From contig DATMAG010000079.1 of the NCBI GenBank assembly GCA_035560235.1, positions 117,716 to 181,715 on the forward strand: a stretch of 64,000 bases of DNA, written 5' to 3'. Below the pieces are notes generated by a model. It was not told where the DNA came from. It saw nothing but the letters and a program-made list of their open reading frames with translations, and made no database searches. This document shows, piece after piece, positions 39,043 to 49,878 of this stretch. A program made the position numbers and the translations under genes. Numbering within the stretch: position 1 is the stretch's first letter; each line of letters opens with the position of its first letter. Source of the DNA: DASRDU01 sp035560235. Its GTDB lineage: Bacteria > Acidobacteriota > Blastocatellia > RBC074.

Positions 39043-39098
39043 GCGACAGCGCTGCGACCACTGCGCGCAGTTGCACGCAATGACTGCAGCGCTGTCGC
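39043..39098. terminator. 13-bp hairpin after the TPR-like gene
   Basis: Arms 39043-39055 and 39086-39098 are exact complements (GCGACAGCGCTGC), with a 30-nt spacer. On the minus strand it lies just beyond the stop at 39105, so it may end or protect that transcript. No T-run follows. Confidence 0.5.
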
Positions 39099-39104
39099 GC
39101 AGCT

Positions 39105-40103
39105 TCAGCCTTTGCGCTCTGCAGCAGGCGGCGGCGCATTCGGATCGGTCTGCACTGTCCTGATGTATTCAGCCAGACCTTCGGTCTTTCCGTTGTGTTT
39201 GTACTTCCAGAACTGTTCGAGCTGTTCGCGCGCGGCCTGCTGCAGCGGCTGCGTCTGCGGCTGTGTGGCAAAGGCGACCACGCGCGCGTAATCACCGATC
39301 AGTTTATCCACCAGCGCATCAACCTGCGCGAGCAGCGCCCGGCCTGCTTCGCCTGTTTTTTCAGTATCAGAGAGCGCGTCATACTGCGCCTTCAGTTTTT
39401 CATACTGTTTTGTGTAAGCTCCGGCGCGCAGCCAGTAATTGTTGGGATCCTTCCAGCCCGTGCCGTCCTTACCTTTGATTTCAATGGCCCGGTTCAGATA
39501 CGTGAGTACCTGCTGCGGATCGGTGTTCTCCTGCCTGAGCGCAGCCCAGCCGAGAAACTGATTGAGCTGCACCAGGGCGGCTTCGCGCAGGGCATTGTAC
39601 TGCTCCGGCTGCCAGCCTTCGGGCGGAGTCGTGGACTCGAGCCGCGCGAGCGTCTTTTCCGCCATCGCGCGGGCCTTCTCCAGATCCTTGTATGAGCCGC
39701 TGATTGCGCTCCGGCTCACCGCAATGGCCATCTGCGTCGTGATGTAAAGCTGATCGGGCTGATCCTTCAGCACCTTTTCACCAGCCGCGAGCAGCGCTTC
39801 CAGCTTCGCGGCATCGGGCGCCTTGTAATAATTATTGAGCGCGGTCTGAAACTGATCGAAGCCGCATTTGTCGAAGGTGCGCCGCACATACTTCGCATAC
39901 TGACTCTGCGGATACTTCGCCAGAAACTCCTGCGAGAGCGTGCAGGCTTTGGCCTCATCCTTTGCCTGCACGGCGTTGTAATACTGCTGATAGAGCTGAC
40001 GCTCTTCTTCGTTCTGAAACTGCTGTGCGCTTCCTGGTCTGATCAGGATACTGAGCAGTCCGGCGAGCAGCAGCATTTGAAAAACGGATCTGTGTCTCAA
40101 CAT
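39105..40103 (-). CDS. Secreted TPR-like protein of unknown function
   Basis: The 332-residue protein has a signal peptide (FQMLLLAGLLSILIRPGSAQ) and is otherwise helical, with TPR-like repeats. Helix pairs are visible at YQQYYNAVQAKDEAKACTLSQEFLAKYPQSQYAKYVRR and later at VLTYLNRAIEIKGKDGTGWKDPNNYWLRAGAYTKQ, ending in a Pro/Ala tail. It is probably a periplasmic scaffold. Proteins of this plan are frequent in Acidobacteria; I know no specific role. Confidence 0.75.
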   Translation of the reverse strand: MLRHRSVFQMLLLAGLLSILIRPGSAQQFQNEEERQLYQQYYNAVQAKDEAKACTLSQEFLAKYPQSQYAKYVRRTFDKCGFDQFQTALNNYYKAPDAAKLEALLAAGEKVLKDQPDQLYITTQMAIAVSRSAISGSYKDLEKARAMAEKTLARLESTTPPEGWQPEQYNALREAALVQLNQFLGWAALRQENTDPQQVLTYLNRAIEIKGKDGTGWKDPNNYWLRAGAYTKQYEKLKAQYDALSDTEKTGEAGRALLAQVDALVDKLIGDYARVVAFATQPQTQPLQQAAREQLEQFWKYKHNGKTEGLAEYIRTVQTDPNAPPPAAERKG

Positions 40104-40768
40104 AACCTCACCCCGCGAAATTGAAATCTTCTCCGGTCCCTCTTCATCACTGCTGAATCAGGCAACCAGCGCTCCATAAGCTTCTCCTGGAAATTTCAGT
40201 GAGGTGAGACAGGACTGAGGTGGGACGGCGCAAAACAGAGTTGTCTGAAAACTGCCGGTCCATTCAGGAGGTCATGGCCGACAGTTTCAGACAACTCAGG
40301 CGACTCTCATTCAAAGACGGGATTATTTGCCCCCTCAATCCCCTGGTGTCGCTCGGACACTGTCTCTGAACAAGAGCCATTCCCCTTTACCTGTGTGACA
40401 CTTCAGCAAAGCAAGGAGCAGACCATAAACACAGTGCAGCGCGCATCTCTCAGCGTCATTGCCATGAACTCTGCGGGGACGCGCAGATGCAGTTTCGTGC
40501 GGCTGGATTCAGGCAGTACAAGCTGCCTCTGAATGATACAAGCAAATGTATTTTTTACCGGCTGGCGTGTAATTCCTCGTCGGTGACGCACTTCTCGCTT
40601 CCCGGTCTGAAAGGTTCTCAGCAGCAGAATCAGCGACTTATCAGCGGCCTGTGCGGCCAGGCATAACGCTTGCCAATACAGCGCCAGGTGACTTGCAAAT
40701 GATCAGCACCGGGAGGCTTGAGAGTTAAGTATTAACAGTTGCAGTCCAGATTCGGAGGAAAAAGCAAT
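40104..40768. other. Long divergent intergenic region
   Basis: These 665 bases separate the TPR-like gene (minus) from the OmpA-family gene (plus). It holds a hairpin at 40238-40297. I see no convincing gene; a 62-codon minus frame (40403-40591) lacks a recognisable product. Parts are more A/T-rich than the surroundings (around 40530-40560 and 40715-40735), as expected of promoters. A GGAGGA site at 40754 serves the OmpA gene. Confidence 0.6.
40238..40297. repeat. Inverted repeat with a one-base bulge, divergent region
   Basis: Arms 40238-40260 and 40278-40297 pair over 13 outer bases, then after a single bulged A pair again over a few bases. It is the only long hairpin of the window that lies between two divergent 5' ends rather than after a gene. 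Confidence 0.8.
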
Positions 40769-41914
40769 ATGAGAAGTACCAGAACAATTAACCTGCTGCT
40801 GGCCCTGATGACAGGCGTCATCCTGATGGTTCCCGCAGTGGCGCAGGAGGAGAACAGGAGTACCACACAGACAACGGGTCAGAGCAGAGACAGAGTGACC
40901 ACGCAGTCAGCGCAGGGTCAGGATCAGCAGAATCAGACGATGAACAATGAAGCGCGAACCACGCGCGTTGCCTCGGGACAGAAACAGAAGTTCTCCGGCA
41001 TCATCGTCAAACGCAATCCTGACAACATCATCATCCGTGACCAGAGCGGCGCGGATGTGACCGTCAACCTCACCAACTCAACCAAAGTGACCGAGCGCAA
41101 GAGCAATCCGTTCCGCCGCGCGAAGAATTACGACACGACGGCGCTGCTGCGCGGGCTGCAGGTTGAAGTGGAGGGGCGCGGCGACAACAGCGGCGCGCTC
41201 AATGCTGACAAGATCAAATTCACGAATGACGAATATCAGGTGGCACGTTCCATCGAATCGCGCGTCACGCCGGTTGAAGGGCGCGTAACCGAAGCTGAAG
41301 GCCGCCTCACTGCGGCTGAACAGAACGCGCAGCGTCTGTCCGGCCAGATCGAGGAACTCGGGCAGGTGACCAACACGCTCAAGGACAACATCAAATCCGT
41401 CCAGAACACGGCTGAAGCCGCGATGGCCGGAGTCAATTCCACCAATGAGCGGATTTCGATGCTCGATGATTATGAAGCCCAGCAGAACACAACTGTGAAC
41501 TTCAAGGTCAACAGTGCGGTGCTCTCGCCTGAAGCCAAGGCGGCGCTCGATCAGATCGCCACTCAGGCCCAGACCCAGAAGGGCTTCATCATTCAGGTGG
41601 CCGGTTACGCTTCGGCTGACGGCAGCGAGGACAGGAACCGTGCTCTCAGCCAGCGTCGCGCCGATGCGGTGGTGCGGTACCTGGTCGAGAATCACAACAT
41701 CCCGCTGCGCCGCATCATCACGCCGTTCGGATATGGTGAATCCCACCCGGTGGCTGATAACACCACGCGCGAAGGCCGTCAGCAGAACCGGCGCGTTGAA
41801 GTCGCCATCCTCGTCAGCAAGGGCCTGACCGGGACGACGGCAACGAACCGCCCGGCGGACACCACCAACACGCAAAGCACGCAGCGGACGAGCAACGTTC
41901 CGCCGCAGCAGTAA
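40769..41914 (+). CDS. OmpA-family outer-membrane/peptidoglycan-binding protein
   Basis: The 381-residue protein has a signal peptide (to about VPAVAQ, residue 26) and a Gln/Thr-rich spacer. A small beta domain follows with FSGIIVKRNPDNIIIRDQSGADVTVNLT (DUF5666-like), then a coiled coil (about 160-235). The C-terminal OmpA domain has INxK-like VNSAVLSPEAKAALDQIA, GYASADGSEDRNRALSQRRA and the peptidoglycan-binding NTTREGRQQNRRVEV. It probably ties the outer membrane to the cell wall through a coiled-coil stalk. ATG 40769 has GGAGGA 9 bases upstream. Confidence 0.88.
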   Translation: MRSTRTINLLLALMTGVILMVPAVAQEENRSTTQTTGQSRDRVTTQSAQGQDQQNQTMNNEARTTRVASGQKQKFSGIIVKRNPDNIIIRDQSGADVTVNLTNSTKVTERKSNPFRRAKNYDTTALLRGLQVEVEGRGDNSGALNADKIKFTNDEYQVARSIESRVTPVEGRVTEAEGRLTAAEQNAQRLSGQIEELGQVTNTLKDNIKSVQNTAEAAMAGVNSTNERISMLDDYEAQQNTTVNFKVNSAVLSPEAKAALDQIATQAQTQKGFIIQVAGYASADGSEDRNRALSQRRADAVVRYLVENHNIPLRRIITPFGYGESHPVADNTTREGRQQNRRVEVAILVSKGLTGTTATNRPADTTNTQSTQRTSNVPPQQ

Positions 41915-42004
41915 ACTTCAATCCTGCGTTTCCGGCCTGGCAGAACGCTCTGCCACAGCCGGACGCGCAGTTCCCGACATACTTAACAGCCTCATCAGAA
42001 ACCT

Positions 42005-42036
42005 GAGCCGGAAGCGTTCACAAACGTTTCCGGCTC
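42005..42036 (+). terminator. 14-bp hairpin after the OmpA-family gene
   Basis: Arms 42005-42018 and 42023-42036 pair with one G-U pair and a 4-nt loop, 90 bases after the stop. It is compact and stable, as in a terminator, but has no clean T-run. Confidence 0.6.
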
Positions 42037-42084
42037 ATTGCATCTGCGCTCGATTCCCCGCCATTTATCTGCGGAAAAGAAAGA

Positions 42085-42196
42085 CAGCCGCGAATGAACA
42101 CGAATCTGCACGAATGATTTTTCGCTCCAGAACCGGAATCATCCCGTTGCCGGGCGCGGCTTCTGATTCGTGGAGATTCGTGTTCATTCGTGGCTG
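42085..42196. repeat. 31-bp inverted repeat with CACGAAT units
   Basis: Arms 42085-42115 and 42166-42196 match as reverse complements at 29 of 31 positions, with a 50-nt loop. Each arm has CGAAT words at 7-10-base spacing. It sits between the convergent OmpA-family and ADOP genes; the ADOP stop is 15 bases beyond the right arm. Confidence 0.92.
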
Positions 42197-42211
42197 CTCC
42201 GGAGCAGTTCC

Positions 42212-44650
<2,439 letters not shown>

Positions 44651-45006
44651 CTTTATCTCCCAGTGGTTTGTCTTCTGAAACACAGGCAGAACGTGTTTTG
44701 CCTGTCATCCAAACTCCGTGCCGGAAGCCGTGTCCGTTCAAATGCGAGCAGCAGGAGGGTTGAAGCGCAATGGCAGTCTGAAAGGCCTCAGCCGCTGTTC
44801 GCTTGTGGGAAAGGCCGGTCCCGAAAACGGTCGGTCGCGTCGCAGCTCGAACCTGCGGTGAAGAAATTGCCGGTGACCATTGCATCAGCGGTCAATCGGG
44901 AGTACAAAACAGACTCTCACCAGAAACATCCGGTTTATAAACAGCATCAATGCAGCCTGAAAGCAGCACCCTGCTGCGTCAGGCCTTCTTCACAGAGGGT
45001 ACCGCC
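44651..45006. other. Divergent intergenic region with a palindrome
   Basis: These 356 bases lie between the ADOP gene (minus) and the sugar-binding protein gene (plus). Apart from the 24-bp palindrome at 44682-44705 I see no gene or clear promoter. Confidence 0.5.
44682..44705. promoter_or_regulatory. 24-bp near-perfect palindrome upstream of the ADOP gene
   Basis: The half-sites are ACAGGCAGAAC and GTTTTGCCTGT, related by dyad symmetry with a single G/T exception, around a central GT. It ends 32 bases before the ADOP start on the minus strand. The size and position fit an operator for a dimeric repressor; the regulator is unknown. Confidence 0.55.
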
Positions 45007-46032
45007 ATGAAACAATTATCGCTTCGCACGCTTGTCTGTCTGCTGGGTTCCGCCTTTGTTTTCGCTGCCTGTTCCTCAACTCCGCCCAAACCTCCGAAGA
45101 CGAAAAAAACGGTGACCTTCATCACCAACACTTCGTCCGATTACTGGAAGATCGTCAAAAAGGGAACAGAGAAGGCTGACGCCGAACTGCCCGATGTCGA
45201 GGTCGCCTTCAAGACTCCCTTCGGCGGGACAGCGACCGAGCAGGCCAAACTGATCAACGATGCGCTGCGGCGCGACGAAGCCGACGCCATCGCCATCAGC
45301 CCCGTTGATCCGGTGGGCCAGAAGAAGATCATCAATGAAACCGCGAAGAAAGTTCCGGTCATCACCCAGGACAGCGACGCGCCCGACAGCGACCGTCTGC
45401 TTTACATCGGCGCTGACAACAAGGCCGCCGGACGGCAGGCCGGTGAACTGATCAAAAAGGCGCTGCCCCAGGGCGGCAAAATCATGGTCTTCGTCGGCAA
45501 GAAGGATGTGCAGAACGCGCGGGAACGCTTCGACGGCCTGAAGGAAGCCCTGCAGGGATCGAAGGTCGAGATCATTGACCTGATGACCGACGACAATGAT
45601 CACGTCAAGGCCAAGGACAACGCCGTTGAGGCGATTGAAAAGAATCCTGACCTCGCCGGAATGGTCGGCCTCTGGTCATACAACGGCCCGGCCATTCTGA
45701 CCGCCGTCAAAAACGCGAACAAGGTCGGCAAGATCAAAATCGTCTGCTTCGATGAAGAAAAGGAAACGCTCGACGGCATCAGGGAGGGAGCCATCTACGC
45801 GACTGTCGCTCAGCAGCCGTTTGAATACGGCTATCAGGCCGTGCAGATCATGGCGAAGCTCGCCAAAGGCGACAAATCGGTCATCCCCGAAAACAGGATG
45901 AAATTCATTCCGCCGGTCATCGTGCAGAAAGAGAACGTCGACAAGTTCCGCAGCGAACTGAATCAACTGCTCGGCAACGCTCCGGCAGTCGCCGTTGCCA
46001 GCCCGACGGCAAAGGCCGCGGCGAAGAAATAA
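45007..46032 (+). CDS. Sugar ABC-type substrate-binding lipoprotein, orphan
   Basis: The 341-residue protein has a lipoprotein signal (LGSAFVFAACSS, Cys about 22). It has a type 1 periplasmic-binding fold of the RbsB/Peripla_BP_4 type: VTFITNTSSDYWKIVKKGTEKA, ADAIAISPVDPVGQ, VPVITQDSDAPDSDRLLYIGADNKAAGRQAGELI and a C-lobe with QQPFEYGYQAVQIMAKL. It would bind ribose- or galactose-like sugars. No permease or ATPase gene is nearby. GAGGGT upstream fixes ATG 45007. Confidence 0.9.
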   Translation: MKQLSLRTLVCLLGSAFVFAACSSTPPKPPKTKKTVTFITNTSSDYWKIVKKGTEKADAELPDVEVAFKTPFGGTATEQAKLINDALRRDEADAIAISPVDPVGQKKIINETAKKVPVITQDSDAPDSDRLLYIGADNKAAGRQAGELIKKALPQGGKIMVFVGKKDVQNARERFDGLKEALQGSKVEIIDLMTDDNDHVKAKDNAVEAIEKNPDLAGMVGLWSYNGPAILTAVKNANKVGKIKIVCFDEEKETLDGIREGAIYATVAQQPFEYGYQAVQIMAKLAKGDKSVIPENRMKFIPPVIVQKENVDKFRSELNQLLGNAPAVAVASPTAKAAAKK

Positions 46033-46142
46033 CCGGAGGGACAATCGCTCCTCTGAAGGAGAGTCCGAATTCATTTCGGACTCTCCCTGCGCCATCGTTC
46101 ACCGAACGCAAAAGCGAGAATCATCAGCCGGAGAAGACCGAC

Positions 46143-47669
46143 TTGCGATACATCATCTCACTGCTCCTCCTGATCAGCCTGTGCCCGGCTGTCACTGCAC
46201 AATCAGCAGCAGCGGCAGCAGCCGCGCGCGAGTACCGACAGGCGCACGAACACGAAATCATCAGCGAATACATCAGCCTGCTCGCGCTGCCCAACATCGC
46301 ATCGGACACCGTCAACATTCGCCGCAACGCCGAACTGATTTCACGAATGCTCGCGCAGCGCGGAGTCAGCACACGGCTGCTCGAAGTGCCTGAAGCCCCG
46401 CCCGTCGTTTACGGTGAAATCAACACGCCGGGCGCGACGCGAACGCTGATCTTTTACGCGCATTACGACGGACAGCCGGTCGAACCCGCGAAATGGGCGG
46501 GCGGCGATCCGTTCAAGCCCGTGCTGCGTTCGGCCTCGCTCGAAGCCGGAGGCAAAGAGATCCCGCTGCCGACAAAGGGTGAAAAGTTCGATCCCGAATG
46601 GCGGCTTTATGCGCGTTCGACCGGCGATGACAAGGCGCCGATCATCGCGCTGTGCGCGGCGCTCGATGCGCTCAGGGCGCGTGGTCTTGCGCCGACCTCG
46701 AACATCAGATTCTTCCTTGAAGGCGAGGAAGAAGCGGGTTCGCCGCACCTTGAAAAGATCATTGCCAGTTGCGGCGAACTGCTCAGAGGCGATGTCTGGC
46801 TGATCTGTGACGGCCCGGTCAGTCAGAACCGGCAGCAGCAGATCTACTTCGGCGCGCGCGGCGTCGTCTCGCTGCAACTGACGGTGTACGGCCCGCGCCG
46901 CGAACTGCACAGCGGCCATTACGGCAACTGGGCGCCGAATCCGGCCATGATGCTTGCGCGCCTGCTCGCCTCGATGAAGGACGATGACGGGCGCGTGCTG
47001 ATCGAGAATTACTACGACGGCATCGAACCGCTCAGCGAAACCGAACGGCGGGCGCTCGCTGCCGCACCTGACAATGACGCCGAACTCAGACGCGAACTGC
47101 TGATCGGCGGCACCGAAGGCGGCGGCAGAAAGCTCAACGAACTGCTCAACTATCCGTCGCTCAATATTCGCGGCTTCGCGAGCGCCTCAACCGGACAGAC
47201 GGCGCGCAACGTGATCCCGTCAACCGCGACCGCCGAAATTGACATTCGTCTGGTCAAGGGCATTGACCACCGCACCGCCGTCGAACGGGTCATCCGCCAC
47301 ATTCGCAAACAGGGCTATCAGGTCGTCAGCACTGAACCTGACGAAGCCACCCGGCTCAAATATCCACGGCTGATCAGAGTCATCACGGGTGACGGGTACA
47401 ACGCGGCGCGCACTTCGATGGATCTGGACATCTCGCGCCGGGTGATCGCCGCCGTCAACAGCGCGCGTGGCACATCAGCCCTGATGCCGACGCTCGGCGG
47501 GAGCGTGCCGCTTTACATCTTCACCGATATTCTGAAAACGCCTGCCATCGGCATTCCCATCGCCAATCACGACAACAATCAGCACAGCGCGAATGAGAAC
47601 CTGCGTCTGCAGAACCTCTGGGACGGGATCGAGACAATGGCGGCGCTGCTGGCGATGTCCCGGAACTGA
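46143..47669 (+). CDS. M20-family zinc metallopeptidase, secreted
   Basis: The 508-residue protein starts at TTG 46143 (GGAG lies about 10 bases upstream; there is no in-frame ATG nearer). It has a signal peptide (ISLLLLISLCPAVTAQ) and the M20 di-zinc plan: His in FYAHYDGQP, bridging Asp in RSTGDDKAP, the Glu pair in LEGEEEAGS, a dimerisation lid domain with RELHSGHYGNW, and a C-terminal His in NHDNNQHSANENL. It probably acts as a carboxypeptidase or dipeptidase in the periplasm. It follows the sugar-binding protein by 110 bases. Confidence 0.9.
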   Translation: MRYIISLLLLISLCPAVTAQSAAAAAAAREYRQAHEHEIISEYISLLALPNIASDTVNIRRNAELISRMLAQRGVSTRLLEVPEAPPVVYGEINTPGATRTLIFYAHYDGQPVEPAKWAGGDPFKPVLRSASLEAGGKEIPLPTKGEKFDPEWRLYARSTGDDKAPIIALCAALDALRARGLAPTSNIRFFLEGEEEAGSPHLEKIIASCGELLRGDVWLICDGPVSQNRQQQIYFGARGVVSLQLTVYGPRRELHSGHYGNWAPNPAMMLARLLASMKDDDGRVLIENYYDGIEPLSETERRALAAAPDNDAELRRELLIGGTEGGGRKLNELLNYPSLNIRGFASASTGQTARNVIPSTATAEIDIRLVKGIDHRTAVERVIRHIRKQGYQVVSTEPDEATRLKYPRLIRVITGDGYNAARTSMDLDISRRVIAAVNSARGTSALMPTLGGSVPLYIFTDILKTPAIGIPIANHDNNQHSANENLRLQNLWDGIETMAALLAMSRN

Positions 47670-47925
47670 GAAGCCCCCTTTGCGATGGCACGCGACCGGA
47701 TTGCAGGAACTGCGGAATTTTTCCCACCTCATTTTCGCCGTGATGAAGTAAAATACCCTTCCGACGCATACTTTGGTTTCCCGCGCGTCAGAGCGGCAAT
47801 CTGACAGATTGCCGGACACACAATTGAAGACTGAGCTGAGTTTTCCGACCGGTTCCGGTCCTGATGTAAACAGGTGCGAGCCATGGGTAAGCCGTATAAA
47901 TCCCCACTCGAACGTGCATTCATTG

Positions 47926-49869
47926 ATGTCAGGTGAAGCAGCCACAATCAATTCTCCTCAGCCCGAGACCGAAGCCGCAAGACTGGAAGCATTACGCCGT
48001 TACGAAATTCTGGATACAGCCAGTGAGCAGGCTTTTGATGATCTGACGCAACTCGCGGCGCAAATCTGCCGCGTTCCGATTGTGCTCATCAGCCTGGTTG
48101 ATGACCGGCGGCAGTGGTTCAAGTCGCGGGTCGGCCTCAGTCTCACCGAAACTCCGCGTGAAGTGGCCTTCTGTGCGCACGCCATCACGGGCACCGATCT
48201 TTTCATCGTTCCCGATGCGTCTGAGGATCAGCGCTTCGCCCGCAACCCGCTGGTGACTGGTGAACCCGGAATCAGGTTTTATGCGGGCGCGCCGCTGCTG
48301 ACGCCCGATGGTCACGCGCTCGGCACACTCTGTGTGCTTGACCGCGTGCCGCGTGAGCCTGCTCCCGAACAGATGGAGGCGCTGCGGGCGCTGAGCCGTC
48401 AGGTGATGACGCAGCTTGAACTGAGGCTGAAGCTGAAGGAATCAGCGCGCATCATTGCCGAACACAGACAGGCCGAAGTCCTGCTGCGCGAGAGCGAAAG
48501 GCGTTTTCGCACGATGGCCGACACGGCTCCGGTCATGATCTGGATGGAGGATATTGAAGGGCGCGGCATCTGGTTCAATAAAGTCTGGCTGGAATTCACC
48601 GGACGGACGCTGGATCAGGAACTCGGCCATGGCTGGATGGAAAGCGTGCATCCTGATGATTATCAGCGCTTCCTGGCTCGTTACTCGGTGGCCTTTGCGA
48701 CGCATGAGAGTTTCAGGACGGAGTACCGGCTCAGGCGCGCTGACGGCACCTGGCGCTGGATGCTCGACAGCGGCGTTCCGCGCTTCACGCCGGACGGGCA
48801 GTTCGTCGGGTACATCGGCTCCTGCATCGACATTACCGAAAGAAAGCTGACCGAGGCGGCGCTCTCTGACAGCCAGGCGCAGATGGCCGGAATCATCGCT
48901 TCGGCCATGGATGCCATCATCACGGTGGATCAGCAGCAGCGCATCACCATCTTCAACACGGCGGCTGAAAGGATGTTCGGCTGTCCGGCGACGGAAGCCA
49001 TCGGGCAGCCGGTCAGCCGCTTTATCCCGGAACGGTTCCGCGCGGCGCATCAGAGCCACATTCAGAATTTCGGGCGCACCAACATTTCGCGGCGTTCGAT
49101 GGGTTTTATGGAGCCGGTTTACGGTCTGCGCTCGGGCGGCGAGGAGTTCCCGATTGAAGCTTCGATTTCGCAGGTCGAAGTCAGCGGGCAGAAGTTTTTC
49201 ACCGTCATCATCCGCGACATCACCGAACGCAGCCGGGCCGAAGAGCAGATCAGAGCGTCACTCAGAGAAAAGGAAGTGATGCTCAGAGAGATTCATCACC
49301 GCGTCAAGAACAACCTTCAGGTCATCTCCAGCCTGCTCAGCCTGCAATCCGGTTACATCAGCGATGCGCGGGCGACTGAGATGTTCAGAGAGACGCAGCA
49401 CCGCGTCCGGGCGATGTCGCTGATTCACGAGAAGCTCTATCAGTCGGACAATCTCGCCCGGATTGATTTCAAGGCTTATCTTGAAAGCCTCTCGGCCACG
49501 CTGCTTCGCTCGCATCACCTGATGCAGCCGGGGCCTGAACTGGAGATCATCGGAGATGATGTTTCGCTGAGCGTAAACATTGCGGTGCCCTGCGGGCTGA
49601 TCGTCAACGAACTGCTCTCGAATGCGCTCAAGCATGCGTTTCCTGATGGCCGCGCGGGCAGAATCAGAGTCGGCCTCAGCGTCGGCGACGGGCGGATGAC
49701 CCTCATCGTGGCCGATAACGGAATCGGGCTGCCGGAAGGATTCGACCTGCATCAGACGCCGTCGTTCGGTCTGAAGCTCGTCAGCGCCCTTGCCCGTCAG
49801 CTCGAAGCGACTGTTACCATCCACAGTGATCACGGCACTGAATTCAGAATCATCTTTGTCTCAGAATAA
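47926..49869 (+). CDS. GAF-PAS-PAS sensor histidine kinase (HisKA_2 type)
   Basis: The 647-residue soluble kinase contains a GAF domain (about 20-165), PAS one (190-305, ending DITERK), PAS two (315-440, with DITERS) and a HisKA_2 dimerisation helix with EIHHRVKNNLQ (His457/458). It ends in a HATPase domain with NELLSNALKHAF and VADNGIGLP. There are no membrane helices, so it senses an intracellular cue. ATG 47926 is chosen; an upstream TTG at 47773 would add 51 unlike residues. The next kinase starts 9 bases after its stop. Confidence 0.9.
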   Translation: MSGEAATINSPQPETEAARLEALRRYEILDTASEQAFDDLTQLAAQICRVPIVLISLVDDRRQWFKSRVGLSLTETPREVAFCAHAITGTDLFIVPDASEDQRFARNPLVTGEPGIRFYAGAPLLTPDGHALGTLCVLDRVPREPAPEQMEALRALSRQVMTQLELRLKLKESARIIAEHRQAEVLLRESERRFRTMADTAPVMIWMEDIEGRGIWFNKVWLEFTGRTLDQELGHGWMESVHPDDYQRFLARYSVAFATHESFRTEYRLRRADGTWRWMLDSGVPRFTPDGQFVGYIGSCIDITERKLTEAALSDSQAQMAGIIASAMDAIITVDQQQRITIFNTAAERMFGCPATEAIGQPVSRFIPERFRAAHQSHIQNFGRTNISRRSMGFMEPVYGLRSGGEEFPIEASISQVEVSGQKFFTVIIRDITERSRAEEQIRASLREKEVMLREIHHRVKNNLQVISSLLSLQSGYISDARATEMFRETQHRVRAMSLIHEKLYQSDNLARIDFKAYLESLSATLLRSHHLMQPGPELEIIGDDVSLSVNIAVPCGLIVNELLSNALKHAFPDGRAGRIRVGLSVGDGRMTLIVADNGIGLPEGFDLHQTPSFGLKLVSALARQLEATVTIHSDHGTEFRIIFVSE

Positions 49870-49878
49870 GGATTGAAC

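Noticed and set aside
40403..40591. 62-codon minus-strand frame in the long divergent region
   Set aside because: No ribosome site or family features; composition like the surrounding non-coding DNA.
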